A DNA stretch of 55,327 nucleotides from Oscillospiraceae bacterium (GCA_015065505.1 SVQE01000009.1:1-55327); one strand, 5' to 3'. Positions 39,297-47,914 are shown, counted from the stretch's first letter. Translations and numbers: made by a program. Notes: generated by a model not told the origin, from the letters alone.

Positions 39297-40223
39297 TTAT
39301 AATACTTCTTTTTCAACCCAGTCGGTTAAATCCTGCATAACCTTTTCCTTATCGGTTTCGTTAAGAACCTCGTGGCGGTCGTTAGGATAAAGCTTGATTG
39401 TAACCTTTTTATGGTCGGTTGCAAGAAGCTTCTGATAAATATCTCTTATTCCCTTTGAATATTCACCAACGGGGTCCATCTCACCGCTTACAAGATATAC
39501 GGGAAGCTCGGTTTTGATGTTTTTATACCATTCGTCGGTGTTGGCTTCGATATTCAGCTTAACAAGGTCGTTCATACCCTGAGCCGAGAAAAGGAAGCCG
39601 CAGTATTCATCAGCAATATATTTATCAACAATATCATTGTCTTTCGTCAGCCAGTCAAAAGCAGTTCTGCCTTCAAACTTCTTGTTATATGAGCCGAAGC
39701 TCATTTTATCAAGAGTTTTGCTCTTGTGCTTACTGCCCTTCATTTTAACAACCATTGCGGAAATCTTATCGCCAAGCCCTGCAATCGGATTTGCACCGCC
39801 GGTGCCCATATAGATTGCGCCTGCGAAATCAAGCTCATTGTGCCATGCGGTGAAGCAGCGAACAATGAACGAGCCCATTGAATGTCCCATAACAATAATT
39901 TTTTTGTCGGGATATTCGTTTCTTGCTTTTTCAAAGGTTGTTTTGAAATCCTCAACAAGAGCTATGTATCCGTCTTTCTCGCCGAAATAGCCCGTTTCAT
40001 CAAAATCAACATTCGATTTTCCATGGTTTGCCATATCGTGCATAAAAACAGCATAGCCCTTTGATACGAGGTATTCAATAAAGCCTCTGTATCTTTCCTG
40101 ATGCTCTGCCATTCCGTGATGAATAGCAAAAACAGCTTTAACATCACCGTCGGGCTTATATGAATTGCCAACTATTTCGCAAACACCTGTTGCGGAAGGA
40201 AAACGATATTCTTCAATTTTCAT
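39297..40223 (-). CDS. Alpha/beta hydrolase, lysophospholipase-like (Hydrolase_4)
   Basis: 308 aa. It probably hydrolyses monoacylglycerols or lysophospholipids in the cytoplasm. The oxyanion-side motif HHGMAEHQERYRGF and the nucleophile elbow VMGHSMGSF (about residues 113-121) are clear, and YLVSGEMDPVGEYS and NDRHEVLNE supply the Asp and His of the triad. The spacing fits the serine aminopeptidase S33/monoglyceride lipase family. A GGAG ribosome site precedes the ATG. It is a single gene between two short palindromic intergenic stretches. Confidence 0.88.
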   Translation of the reverse strand: MKIEEYRFPSATGVCEIVGNSYKPDGDVKAVFAIHHGMAEHQERYRGFIEYLVSKGYAVFMHDMANHGKSNVDFDETGYFGEKDGYIALVEDFKTTFEKARNEYPDKKIIVMGHSMGSFIVRCFTAWHNELDFAGAIYMGTGGANPIAGLGDKISAMVVKMKGSKHKSKTLDKMSFGSYNKKFEGRTAFDWLTKDNDIVDKYIADEYCGFLFSAQGMNDLVKLNIEANTDEWYKNIKTELPVYLVSGEMDPVGEYSKGIRDIYQKLLATDHKKVTIKLYPNDRHEVLNETDKEKVMQDLTDWVEKEVL

Positions 40224-40238
40224 AATTTTACTCCTATA

Positions 40239-40315
40239 TGGGCGATTTATAAATCGCCCTACTAATCACCGGTCACCGGTCACTGACCACTGACCACTGT
40301 AATTCGCTTTGCGAA
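40239..40315. repeat. Palindromic and short-repeat spacer
   Basis: Contains the perfect palindrome GGGCGATTTATAAATCGCCC (40239-40258), a run of related CACCGGT/CACTGAC steps, and AATTCGC/GCGAATT. No gene. Confidence 0.7.
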
Positions 40316-40744
40316 TTACTCTTCAGGTTGGTCGGATGTGCAGTGCGGGCACTTTGTTGCATCAATAGCAATTTCACTCTTACAGAAGGGGCAAACCTTT
40401 GTTGTCGGAGCTTCTTCAGCTTCTTCCTTCTTCTTGCTTGCAAGGTCTTTTGCCTTGTTTGCGCTTTTAACAATGAGGAAGATAACAAATGAAATGATTA
40501 TGAAGTTAATAACTGCTGAAATGAATGCGCCGAAATTAACCTTTGTGTCGGGATTCTTGTCGAGAATCTGAATTGCAAGTCCGATATCAGTTCCGCCGAT
40601 GCAGGCAATAAGCGGGTTAATTATGTTTTCAATTAAAGCATTAACGATTCCGCTGAAAGCGCCGCCGATGATAACGCCGACTGCAAGGTCGAGCACGCTG
40701 CCCTTGTTGATAAACTCTTTGAACTCTTTAAAAAACTTTTTCAT
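40316..40744 (-). CDS. mscL: Large-conductance mechanosensitive channel with C-terminal zinc ribbon
   Basis: 142 aa. MscL opens under membrane tension to release solutes during osmotic downshock. The N-terminus FFKEFKEFINKGSVLDLAVGVIIGGAFSGIV is the S1 and TM1 helix with the gating glycines; TM2 spans about 68-92. Unlike the classic channel, the cytoplasmic helix runs into CPFC...CPHC (Cys118/121/132/135), a zinc-ribbon-like module. AAAGGAG precedes the ATG. The extra module may bind metal or a partner; such fusions are known in some Clostridia, but its role is unclear. Confidence 0.93.
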   Translation of the reverse strand: MKKFFKEFKEFINKGSVLDLAVGVIIGGAFSGIVNALIENIINPLIACIGGTDIGLAIQILDKNPDTKVNFGAFISAVINFIIISFVIFLIVKSANKAKDLASKKKEEAEEAPTTKVCPFCKSEIAIDATKCPHCTSDQPEE

Positions 40745-40791
40745 TTTCTATTCTCCTTTGATTTAAAAAATAAATTTGCTAATTTATAATA

Positions 40792-41664
40792 TCATAAAAC
40801 TCCGCTAAAATCAAATGCAGGAATAAAATTTTTATCAGCAGAGCTCAATTCCTGTATGAAAAGCTTCTCAAGTCCCTTATCAAGCGCATAGTTTACTACC
40901 TTATCATATTCCCTTTTTGTTACTCCTCTGTTGATTTCGGGAAATTCATCAAGCTTGGTGCATGGGGTATATTGCGCCATAAGCGAGAGATAAGTTTCGG
41001 GATAGTTTTCGCTTAGAAAATCTATTATTTCAAGCGATGAATTCGTGTTCGACGGAAGAATTAAGTGCCTGATAATAAGCCCTTTTTGCATTATTCCCCT
41101 TTCATCAAACACATCCTCTTTTAGCTGATTTCGCATTTCATTTATTGCCGCCTTTGCAATTTGCGGATAATCTTCTGCCCTGCTGTATTTCTTTGCCCTA
41201 TCGTTTCTTATGTATTTGAAATCGGGCAGATAAATATCAACCAATCCGCTGAGCATTTTAAGGGTTTCAGCATCCTCGTAGCCCGAGGAATTCCAGATAA
41301 CGGGCAGCTTTGAATTCCATTTTTCAAGAACCGGAAGAAGCTGAACTGCCCAGTGGGTTGGGTTTACAAGATTTATGTTATTTGCGCCCTGCTGTTCAAG
41401 AGCTTTGAATATATCAAGCAGCTTTTCAGGGCTTACCGCTTTGCCCTTATTTTCGCTGCTGATTTCAAAATTCTGGCAGTAAACGCATTTAAGATTGCAG
41501 CCGCTGAAAAACACAGCTCCGCTGCCGTTTTCACCGCTGATGCATGGCTCTTCCCAGAAATGCAAAGAGGCTCTTGCAAGCCGAAACTCGTTCGGACTTT
41601 GGCAAAAGCCGATTCTTTCATCCCTGTTCACATTGCATTTTCGAGGACAGATATTACAGTTCAT
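40792..41664 (-). CDS. Radical SAM protein, PflA-like (COG1313 type)
   Basis: 290 aa. It has the radical SAM cluster motif C-x3-C-x2-C in FSGCNLKCVYCQNFEI (about residues 55-70) and an extra N-terminal Cys set (MNCNICPRKCNVNR ... GFCQ) that probably binds another iron-sulfur centre. This matches the PflX/pyruvate formate-lyase activase-homologue group of uncertain substrate. Later motifs WNSSGYED and RHLILPSN agree. GGAG lies before the ATG. Single gene, followed by the MscL gene on the same strand after 47 nt. Confidence 0.85.
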   Translation of the reverse strand: MNCNICPRKCNVNRDERIGFCQSPNEFRLARASLHFWEEPCISGENGSGAVFFSGCNLKCVYCQNFEISSENKGKAVSPEKLLDIFKALEQQGANNINLVNPTHWAVQLLPVLEKWNSKLPVIWNSSGYEDAETLKMLSGLVDIYLPDFKYIRNDRAKKYSRAEDYPQIAKAAINEMRNQLKEDVFDERGIMQKGLIIRHLILPSNTNSSLEIIDFLSENYPETYLSLMAQYTPCTKLDEFPEINRGVTKREYDKVVNYALDKGLEKLFIQELSSADKNFIPAFDFSGVL

Positions 41665-41721
41665 AGTTCTCCTTCAAATTGAGATTTGCTCTGCAAATAT
41701 CAATTCAAGTTTCAAGTACCA

Positions 41722-42229
41722 AGCCCCGAGCTCCGAGTTGTCGGGTCGCTTCGCTCCGATTAATAATTTATTGTCCGAGCGCAGCGAGTAACCTGAACAC
41801 GGAACTTGGCTCTCGTAACTGGCAACTCAAATAATAATTCAAGTTTCAAGCCCCGAGCTCCGAGTTGTCGGGTCGCTTCGCTCCGATTAATAATTTATTG
41901 TCCGAGCGCAGCGAGTAACCTGAACCTGGAACTTGGCACTCGTAACTGGCAACTCAAATAATAATTCAAGTACCGAGCCCCGAGCTCCGAGTTGTCGGGT
42001 CGCTTCGCTCCGATTAATAATTTATTGTCCGAGCGCAGCGAGTAACCTAAACACGGAACTTGGCACTCGTAACTGGCAACTCAAATAATAATTCAAATTT
42101 CAAGCCCCGAGCTCCGAGTTGTCGGGTCGCTTCGCTCCGATTAATAATTTATTGTCCGAGCGCAGCGAGTAACCTGAACACGGAACTTGGCTCTCGTAAC
42201 TGGCAACTCAAATAATAATTTATATAAGC
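41722..42229. repeat. Four tandem copies of a 127-bp unit
   Basis: Units begin at 41722, 41849, 41976 and 42103 (start AGCCCCGAG), each exactly 127 bp, with a few substitutions. The unit contains GTCGGGTCGCTTCGCTCCG and TCCGAGCGCAGCGAG arms that can pair. The last copy runs past the rsmI stop (42220). A single related copy lies at 50905-51026. No gene is in this 555-nt stretch. Confidence 0.95.
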
Positions 42230-43038
42230 TCCTTATATATCTCGCTCTTCTTAAACGGCGTATTTGCAGATATTTCCTTTGCGGCGGAATTAACGCTCAT
42301 TCCGCTTTCAACAAGGCGTTTTGCTTTTTCAACAGCTTCTTCAAGCGTTATTTCCTCAGCAGCTTTCTTTGCGCCTTCAATAATCACAACGAATTCGCCC
42401 TTTGGTTTATCCGCTGTGTATTTTTCTATCGCCTCTTCAATCGTTGTTCTGATAACCTCTTCATGAAGCTTTGTTATCTCGCGCACAAGGGCAATATTTC
42501 TGTTGCCGAAATGCTTATAAAAATCCTCAAGGGTTGCAAGCAGCTTATGGGGCGCTTCATAGAAAACCATTGTTCTTTCTTCGTTTTCAAGACTTTCAAG
42601 ATGCTCGCGGCGCGATTTTTTTGCAATGGAAAGAAAGCCCTCAAAGGTGAATCTTCCCGTATTCATTCCCGAAATTGCGAGTGCAGTTGCAAACGCGGTA
42701 GGACCCGGAACAGCCTCAACCTTAATTCCGTTTTCGTGGCAGAGGAAAACCAAATCCTCGCCCGGGTCGGATATTGCAGGCATGCCTGCATCGGTTACAA
42801 TCGCGCAGTTTTCACCGCTCATAATACGGCTGAGAATTATCTCGCCGCGTTCTCTTTTATTATGTTCAAAATAGCTTATCATTTCTTTTTTTATGTTGAA
42901 ATGATTAAGAAGCTTCAGCGTTACTCTTGTGTCCTCGGCGGCAATAAAATCAACGCTTTCAAGCGTTTCAACCGCTCTCGGGGATAAATCGCCGAGATTG
43001 CCTATCGGAGTTCCAACTACATAAAGTTTTCCTATCAT
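42220..43038 (-). CDS. rsmI: 16S rRNA (cytidine1402-2'-O)-methyltransferase
   Basis: 272 aa. RsmI methylates the ribose of C1402 in the ribosomal decoding centre using SAM. The start GKLYVVGTPIGNLGDLSPRA, the block VTDAGMPAISDPGEDLV and VPGPTAFATALA are signature segments. I start at 43038, the family's usual N-terminus, not at the longer frame beginning at 43122, which would run through a palindromic repeat. The ribosome site GGTGAT lies at the edge of that repeat. The stop codon falls within the last tandem repeat unit. Confidence 0.96.
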   Translation of the reverse strand: MIGKLYVVGTPIGNLGDLSPRAVETLESVDFIAAEDTRVTLKLLNHFNIKKEMISYFEHNKRERGEIILSRIMSGENCAIVTDAGMPAISDPGEDLVFLCHENGIKVEAVPGPTAFATALAISGMNTGRFTFEGFLSIAKKSRREHLESLENEERTMVFYEAPHKLLATLEDFYKHFGNRNIALVREITKLHEEVIRTTIEEAIEKYTADKPKGEFVVIIEGAKKAAEEITLEEAVEKAKRLVESGMSVNSAAKEISANTPFKKSEIYKELI

Positions 43039-43045
43039 TTTATCA

Positions 43046-43217
43046 CCAAACCTATTCTTGCCTCCCTTTGCCAAAGGGAGGTGGGTGCGAAGCACTCGGA
43101 GGGATTGAACCACCAAAACCAATTCTCGCTTCGCTCAATCAATAATCCCTCAGTCACTTCGTGCCAGCTCCCTTTCGAAAAAGGAGCCGAGAATATGTTA
43201 CTCGCTTCGCTCGGTCA
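43046..43217. repeat. Palindromic intergenic element, copy 1
   Basis: Starts TTGCCTCCCTTTG/CCAAAGGGAGG (43058-43081), then GGAGGGATTG ... AATCCCTCAG and AGCTCCCTTTCG/AAGGAGCC, a mosaic of nested inverted repeats. The same order occurs at 44634-44805. The rsmI end of the element reads AGGTTTGGTGAT and supplies its ribosome site. Confidence 0.85.
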
Positions 43218-43220
43218 ATC

Positions 43221-43961
43221 CTATCTGATTTTATCTTCATATCCGTCGGCATAACTGCCGTAAACTTTCAGCATTTCTTCGCTGAATTTTGATTCGCTGT
43301 TTTTAATAATCAAATCGGGCTCAACCCGCAAAAACGGCTTCGCGCCCTTTTTGCCCTCAACAAGGAATAAAAACGGTTCCTCGCCCTCTTTATCGCAGAC
43401 GAAGCGCAGCCTTTTAGGCTCGAGCTTATACTGCCTCATAATTGCAAGCGCGTCAACAAGCCTTTCGGGACGGTGGCACATACAGAATCTTCCACTGTAG
43501 GTCAGCAGATAATTTGCCGCCTTCACTGCGTCCTCAATATTGCAGCAAACCTCGTGCCTTGCAATTCTTGCGCTTTCGCTCAGCGATTCAAAGCCCGTAT
43601 TTATCGGCTTATACGGCGGATTCATTGTTACAAGCGTGAAGCACTCGGCTTTGAATTCCTCATTTGCCTTTCTCAAATCGCATAAATGCGGATAAAGCCT
43701 TTGCTCAAAGCCGTTTTCCTTTATTGAATATTCAATCTGCTCTATTGCATTTTGCTGAATATCAAGGCAGTGAACGGGGCTCTGAGCTTCATCCCTCAGC
43801 CATAGAAACGGAATTATTCCGCAGCCGCTTCCCATATCAAGCGCTTTATCTTTTCTTTTTATGTTTGCGAAATATGCAAGAATAACCGCATCCGTTCCAA
43901 AGGTGTGGTCTTCGGAAACAGCTATTTTCACATCATCGCTCAGTCTTTCAAAGCTATACAT
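43221..43961 (-). CDS. TrmN6-like adenine-N6 methyltransferase
   Basis: 246 aa. SAM-dependent methyltransferase related to YfiC/TrmN6, which modifies A37 of a tRNA. Motif I is LDMGSGCGIIPFLW (about 40-54), motif IV is VTMNPPYKP with the N-P-P-Y catalytic signature of N6-adenine enzymes, and HTFGTDAVILA near the start is family-typical. The ATG overlaps the SDR stop by 1 nt, so the two are co-translated. Its tRNA target cannot be told from sequence. Confidence 0.85.
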   Translation of the reverse strand: MYSFERLSDDVKIAVSEDHTFGTDAVILAYFANIKRKDKALDMGSGCGIIPFLWLRDEAQSPVHCLDIQQNAIEQIEYSIKENGFEQRLYPHLCDLRKANEEFKAECFTLVTMNPPYKPINTGFESLSESARIARHEVCCNIEDAVKAANYLLTYSGRFCMCHRPERLVDALAIMRQYKLEPKRLRFVCDKEGEEPFLFLVEGKKGAKPFLRVEPDLIIKNSESKFSEEMLKVYGSYADGYEDKIR

Positions 43962-44629
43962 CAGATAATACCGCCGTTTACATTAAGAATTTCGCCCGTT
44001 ATATATTCATTTTCGGCAAGGAAAAGAACTGCCGATGCAACCTCCTCGGGTTTGCCGAGTCTGCCGAGCGGAACCTCGTTTTCAAGCTCCTGCTTATCAA
44101 AGCAGGCATTCATTCTTGTATCGATAATTCCCGGGGCTACGCAGTTAACCCTGATATTTGAAGGTGCAAGCTCCTTTGAAAGCGACTTGGTCAGCATAAT
44201 AACTGCCGCCTTAGTCATTGAATAGAGTGTTTCGCAGGATGCGCCTTCTATTCCCCATATTGATGAAATATTGATTATTGCGCCGCTTTTTCTTTTGAGC
44301 ATATCAAGCGCAGCATATTTAGAGCAGAAATATACCGCCCTCTGATTAACATTGCAAACCGTTTCATAATCATCATAGGTTACATCGTTTATCATTTTGA
44401 TAAGCGAAACGCCTGCATTATTAACAAGAACATCAATATCCTTTATTTCATCAAAAAGCTTTTCAATATCCGCTGTGCTTTTAAGATTGCATTTAACTGC
44501 TTTAACATTTTCAATTTCGGGCAGGGTTTCGTTATATGTTATAACAACATCATATCCCCTGCTTAAGAATAATTCGGCGCAGGCTTTGCCTATTCCCGTT
44601 GCACCGCCGGTAATAAGAACTTTTTTCAT
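43961..44629 (-). CDS. Short-chain dehydrogenase/reductase (FabG-like)
   Basis: 222 aa from MKKVLITGGATGIGKA. The Rossmann motif TGGATGIG, the NNAG block (VLVNNAGVSLI), the catalytic Tyr/Lys in YSMTKAAV and the C-terminal ITGEILNVNGG are classical SDR features. Ser in NISSIWG supplies the third catalytic residue. I use the ATG at 44629, where GGTGAT lies upstream; 44641 would start in the repeat. Substrate unknown. It forms an operon with the TrmN6-like gene. Confidence 0.9.
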   Translation of the reverse strand: MKKVLITGGATGIGKACAELFLSRGYDVVITYNETLPEIENVKAVKCNLKSTADIEKLFDEIKDIDVLVNNAGVSLIKMINDVTYDDYETVCNVNQRAVYFCSKYAALDMLKRKSGAIINISSIWGIEGASCETLYSMTKAAVIMLTKSLSKELAPSNIRVNCVAPGIIDTRMNACFDKQELENEVPLGRLGKPEEVASAVLFLAENEYITGEILNVNGGII

Positions 44630-44633
44630 AAAA

Positions 44634-44805
44634 ATCACCAAACCTAATCTTGCCTCCCTTTACCAAAGGGAGGTGCCGAGCCTGCGAGGCGGAGGGATTG
44701 AAATATTATTATAATTCTCGCACTACTCAACTGGTTAATCCCTCAGTCACTTCGTGACAGCTCCCTTTCGTAAAGGGAGCCGAGAATATGTTACTCGCTT
44801 CGCTC
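44634..44805. repeat. Palindromic intergenic element, copy 2
   Basis: Same modules and orientation as 43046-43217: TTGCCTCCCTTTA/CCAAAGGGAGG, GGAGGGATTG, AATCCCTCAGTCACTTCGTG, AGCTCCCTTTCG/AAAGGGAGCC. The gene-proximal end again reads AGGTTTGGTGAT, giving the SDR gene its ribosome site. Confidence 0.85.
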
Positions 44806-44831
44806 AAACAATTAAAATATACCAAATTTTA

Positions 44832-44860
44832 TTGAAATTTGCAAACCTATAGTATATAAT
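44832..44860 (+). promoter_or_regulatory. Sigma-A promoter of the 166-aa gene
   Basis: TTGAAA (44832-44837) and TATAAT (44855-44860), 17-nt spacer, 26 nt before the ATG. Confidence 0.75.
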
Positions 44861-44886
44861 TATTAAAAATTTATTCAGGTGAAGCT

Positions 44887-45387
44887 ATGGACAGAGAATT
44901 TTACACGATTTCGGTTTATGTTGACAAGGATGAAAACCTTATCGGAATTCCGTGCGGCGACAGCGAAAAATACGGAATTGCGGATATTGACACGGTTTTG
45001 CTTTTAAATGCGCCATACACCGATAAGGCGCTTGAAAGCTTTATTGAAAAGGTTATCAACGCGTGTTACACGAAAAAGCATAACGACGATTCCCCTGTTT
45101 CAACGATTGAACGCTACACAAAGAAAAGCGGCTTTGTTAATGCAACAGCTGATTTTGAGCTTATTTCAATAGTTAAAACAAAAACCAATTATTCGCTTAT
45201 GCCAACCTTCAACGATTATGAAAAGGGTCCGCTTGCGATTGACGACGACGAGCGCATTCTTTATCTTAATTATAACGAGGGTGAAATGGCTGAAATAATC
45301 AGAGAATTCATCGAGGTTTATCTTAAAGCGAATATGTTTTATAAAGAAAAGCGTGAGCTTGAAGAAGAAAAGAAAAATAAAAAATAG
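44887..45387 (+). CDS. Hypothetical acidic protein
   Basis: 166 aa, soluble and unrecognised. It has a beta-rich N-terminal half (FYTISVYVDKDENLIGIP), a central FELISIVKTKTNYSLMPTF segment and a charged C-terminal helix of Glu/Lys (KREL...KKNKK). AGGTG precedes the ATG and a near-consensus promoter lies 27 nt upstream. It is a single gene followed by repeat-like spacer DNA. Confidence 0.7.
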   Translation: MDREFYTISVYVDKDENLIGIPCGDSEKYGIADIDTVLLLNAPYTDKALESFIEKVINACYTKKHNDDSPVSTIERYTKKSGFVNATADFELISIVKTKTNYSLMPTFNDYEKGPLAIDDDERILYLNYNEGEMAEIIREFIEVYLKANMFYKEKRELEEEKKNKK

Positions 45388-45618
45388 TTTCAAGTTGCGA
45401 GTGCCGAGTTCCGAGTTTTCGGTTTCTGGCGTTCAATTATAATTGCCAACCGCAGGTCCCGAAATTCGTAATCTCGACCAACGGTTCCCAAAATTTGTTT
45501 CGGCTTGGAGCGCCGACAAATTTTGACCGTTCGGCAGTTCTTTTTGTTCGCTTCATCTGCCACTGGCAGCGCTCGCAAACAAACCGTAATTCGTAATTTT
45601 ATATTTTAGGAGAAACAA
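45388..45618. other. Repeat-like spacer without genes
   Basis: A mosaic of phrases used elsewhere in the window (GAGTGCCGAGTTCCGAG, AATTGCCAACCGCAGGTCCC, CACTGGCAGCGCTCGCAAAC). It includes AATTTGT/ACAAATT arms. AGGAG at the end serves the GH43 gene. Confidence 0.6.
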
Positions 45619-46584
45619 ATGCATCTTTTAGCGGTTGACACAGATAACAACATCGGTCAGGCAGACCCATATATTTTAAAAGCAAACGGAAGATACTACA
45701 TTTATGTAACCGGTCACGACGGAATTTACGCCTATCATTCAGACAAGCTGCTTGAAGGCTGGGAATTTGCAGGCAGGGTTATGACCGTTGAAAACCAGAA
45801 GGAATTCTGGGCGCCCAGCGTTATTGAAATTGACGGAACATTTTATATGTATGTTTCGTTTGAATATTTTAATGACACACCCGATAAGGGCGGTCACCAT
45901 CAGGCAATGCATGTTGCAACGGCAAAAAATCCGCTTGGTCCTTTTGAAAACGCAAGGCAGCTTTTGCATCCGTTTTCAATCGATTCCCACATTGTTAAGA
46001 ATGAAGCAGGTCTGTTCCTTTTCTATTCTTCAAACCGTTTTGAGGGCGAAAGAATAGGAACCTGCATCTATGTTGATAAAATGCTCGACCCCTTCACACC
46101 CGAAGGCAAGCCCGTTTTAGTTATTGAGCCGACTCTTGATGAGGATATTTTCAGAAGGGACAGATACAAAAAGGGTCAGCACTGGCACACGATTGAAGGC
46201 GCATACTACTTTAAAGAGGGCGACTGGCAGTATGTTATGTATTCGGGCAACTGCTTTGAACAGCCAACCTACTACATCGGCTATGCAAGAGCAAAAACCG
46301 ACGAAACCGATTTAACAAAAATCAAATTTGAAAAATACCCCGACGATAAAACCTATCACCCCGTTTTAAAGGCAAACGAGTTTGAGGAAGGCACGGGGCA
46401 TCATTCGATGATTAAGGAAGACGGTCAGTGGTACGCCGTTTATCACGCAAGGGATTATGTTATTTATGACGAAAATGATAAAGAAATCCCCTACGATGTT
46501 TTTGATGCAAGAAATGCAAGAATCTGCAAGCTGCATGTTAAGGACGGAGTTATTACAGCAGAGAGATATGCAGACCATATATAA
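45619..46584 (+). CDS. Glycoside hydrolase family 43-like enzyme
   Basis: 321 aa, no signal peptide, so probably cytoplasmic. GH43 enzymes are five-bladed beta-propellers that remove arabinose or xylose from plant polysaccharide oligomers. The start NNIGQADPYILKANGRYYIYV holds the catalytic base Asp, EFWAPSVIEIDGTFYMY gives the second blade with conserved W-A-P, HTIEGAYYFKEGDW holds the acid Glu, and GTGHHSMIKEDGQWY the family's late G-x-x-H. Length and order fit the family. Substrate cannot be set. Confidence 0.88.
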   Translation: MHLLAVDTDNNIGQADPYILKANGRYYIYVTGHDGIYAYHSDKLLEGWEFAGRVMTVENQKEFWAPSVIEIDGTFYMYVSFEYFNDTPDKGGHHQAMHVATAKNPLGPFENARQLLHPFSIDSHIVKNEAGLFLFYSSNRFEGERIGTCIYVDKMLDPFTPEGKPVLVIEPTLDEDIFRRDRYKKGQHWHTIEGAYYFKEGDWQYVMYSGNCFEQPTYYIGYARAKTDETDLTKIKFEKYPDDKTYHPVLKANEFEEGTGHHSMIKEDGQWYAVYHARDYVIYDENDKEIPYDVFDARNARICKLHVKDGVITAERYADHI

Positions 46585-46589
46585 ATCTC

Positions 46590-46765
46590 ACACCTTCCCC
46601 TTGAGGGGAAGGGGGACCGCTTGCGGTGGATGAGGTGTGTTATCTGAACAGCACACTCTCTGATTATTCCGCCGACGGCACTCAAATCATTAAGACACCT
46701 CATCAGTCTGCTCCAAGTATTCGCAGACAGCTTCCCCTCAAGGGGAAGCCAAATAGGTTTGGAGA
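46590..46765. repeat. Palindromic intergenic element, copy 3 (variant)
   Basis: CTTCCCCTTGAGGGGAAGG begins it and GCTTCCCCTCAAGGGGAAGC ends it; internal CACACCT... GAGGTGTG also pair. It has the same plan as copies 1 and 2 with different arms. The hisC-proximal end reads AGGTTTGGAGAT, providing the ribosome site. Confidence 0.8.
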
Positions 46766-46770
46766 TTAAT

Positions 46771-47832
46771 ATGAATAATTTATGGGAAAAGAATATCAGA
46801 AAAGTTGAGCCCTATGTTCCGGGTGAGCAGAGCAAGGAGAAAAACATTGTTAAAATCAATGCTAACGAAAATCCCTATCCTCCCTCACCCAAGGCAATCG
46901 AGGCTATAAGGAATTTCAGCGCGGATAAACTGCGCTTTTATCCCGATGCAAACGCATATCCGCTTAAGAAGGCGCTTGCAGATTATTATAATGTTGAGGT
47001 TGAAAACATCTTTCTTGGCAACGGCTCGGACGATGTTATTGCTCTTTGCTTTCAGACCTTTTTCTGTTCTGAAAAGCCGATTGCATTCCCCGATATAACC
47101 TACAGCTTTTATCCCGTTTGGTGCAGACTTTTCAATATTCCGTTTAAAACATATAAGCTCGATGAGAATTTCAGAATAATTCCCGAGGATTATAAAGAGG
47201 AAAACGGCGGCGTTATTCTGCCCAATCCCAATGCACCGACTTCAATCGGCGAAGGACTTGATTTTGTAAGAAAGCTGCTTGAATACAATCAGGATTCAAT
47301 AGTTATTATTGATGAAGCGTATGTTGATTTCGGCGCAACAAGCTGCACAGAGCTTATTAAGGAATATAAAAACCTTGTTGTTACGGGAACATTTTCAAAA
47401 TCCCGTTCGCTCGCTTCCCTGAGAATCGGCTTTGCTGTTGCGGATAAAGAGCTTATTTCATATCTTGAAGCGGTTAAAAACTCTTATAATTCCTACACCG
47501 TTGATTCCCTTTCAATCGCTGCAGGCGCTGCATCGGTTGAGGATGACGAATATTTCAGAGAAACTATAAACAAGGTTATTAAAACAAGGAAAAGAGTTAC
47601 AAGCGAGCTTGAAATTCTCGGCTTTGAGGTTCTTCCCTCTTCATCAAATTTCATTATGGCAACGCATAACGGCTATAGTATGAAAGAGATGTTTGAATAC
47701 CTCAAGGAACAAAAGGTGTTTATAAGATATTTCAGTCTGCCGAGGATTGATAAATATGTTAGAGTAACAATCGGGACAGACAATGAAATGGATGTCTTTC
47801 TTGAGAAAGTTAAAGAATTTCTGAATGCTTAA
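46771..47832 (+). CDS. hisC: Histidinol-phosphate aminotransferase
   Basis: 353 aa from MNNLWEKNIR. PLP enzyme that transfers the amino group from glutamate to imidazole-acetol phosphate in histidine synthesis (a related role in aromatic amino-acid transamination is possible). Signatures are NANENPYPPSP, LGNGSDDVIAL, LPNPNAPTSIG, IDEAYVDFG and the PLP lysine in TFSKSRSLASLRIGFA. Length is normal. GGAG lies 8 nt before the ATG at the edge of a repeat. No other his genes are next to it. Confidence 0.93.
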   Translation: MNNLWEKNIRKVEPYVPGEQSKEKNIVKINANENPYPPSPKAIEAIRNFSADKLRFYPDANAYPLKKALADYYNVEVENIFLGNGSDDVIALCFQTFFCSEKPIAFPDITYSFYPVWCRLFNIPFKTYKLDENFRIIPEDYKEENGGVILPNPNAPTSIGEGLDFVRKLLEYNQDSIVIIDEAYVDFGATSCTELIKEYKNLVVTGTFSKSRSLASLRIGFAVADKELISYLEAVKNSYNSYTVDSLSIAAGAASVEDDEYFRETINKVIKTRKRVTSELEILGFEVLPSSSNFIMATHNGYSMKEMFEYLKEQKVFIRYFSLPRIDKYVRVTIGTDNEMDVFLEKVKEFLNA

Positions 47833-47838
47833 AACACC

Positions 47839-47894
47839 ACCTGCTAACTGCTACCTGCTAACTGCTAACTGCTACCTGCTACCTGCTAACTGCT
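47839..47894. repeat. Eight tandem 7-bp repeats
   Basis: A[AC]CTGCT repeated eight times without interruption, immediately followed by AACATAAAGGAG, the ribosome site of the next gene. Confidence 0.95.
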
Positions 47895-47914
47895 AACATA
47901 AAGGAGTTTATACA

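Noticed and set aside
41722-42229. CRISPR array
   Set aside because: Repeats are 127 bp and contiguous without unique spacers; no cas genes are present.
42187-42987. 266-aa plus-strand frame opposite rsmI
   Set aside because: It is antisense to a clear rsmI and rich in Phe/Cys/Asn, typical of a shadow frame.
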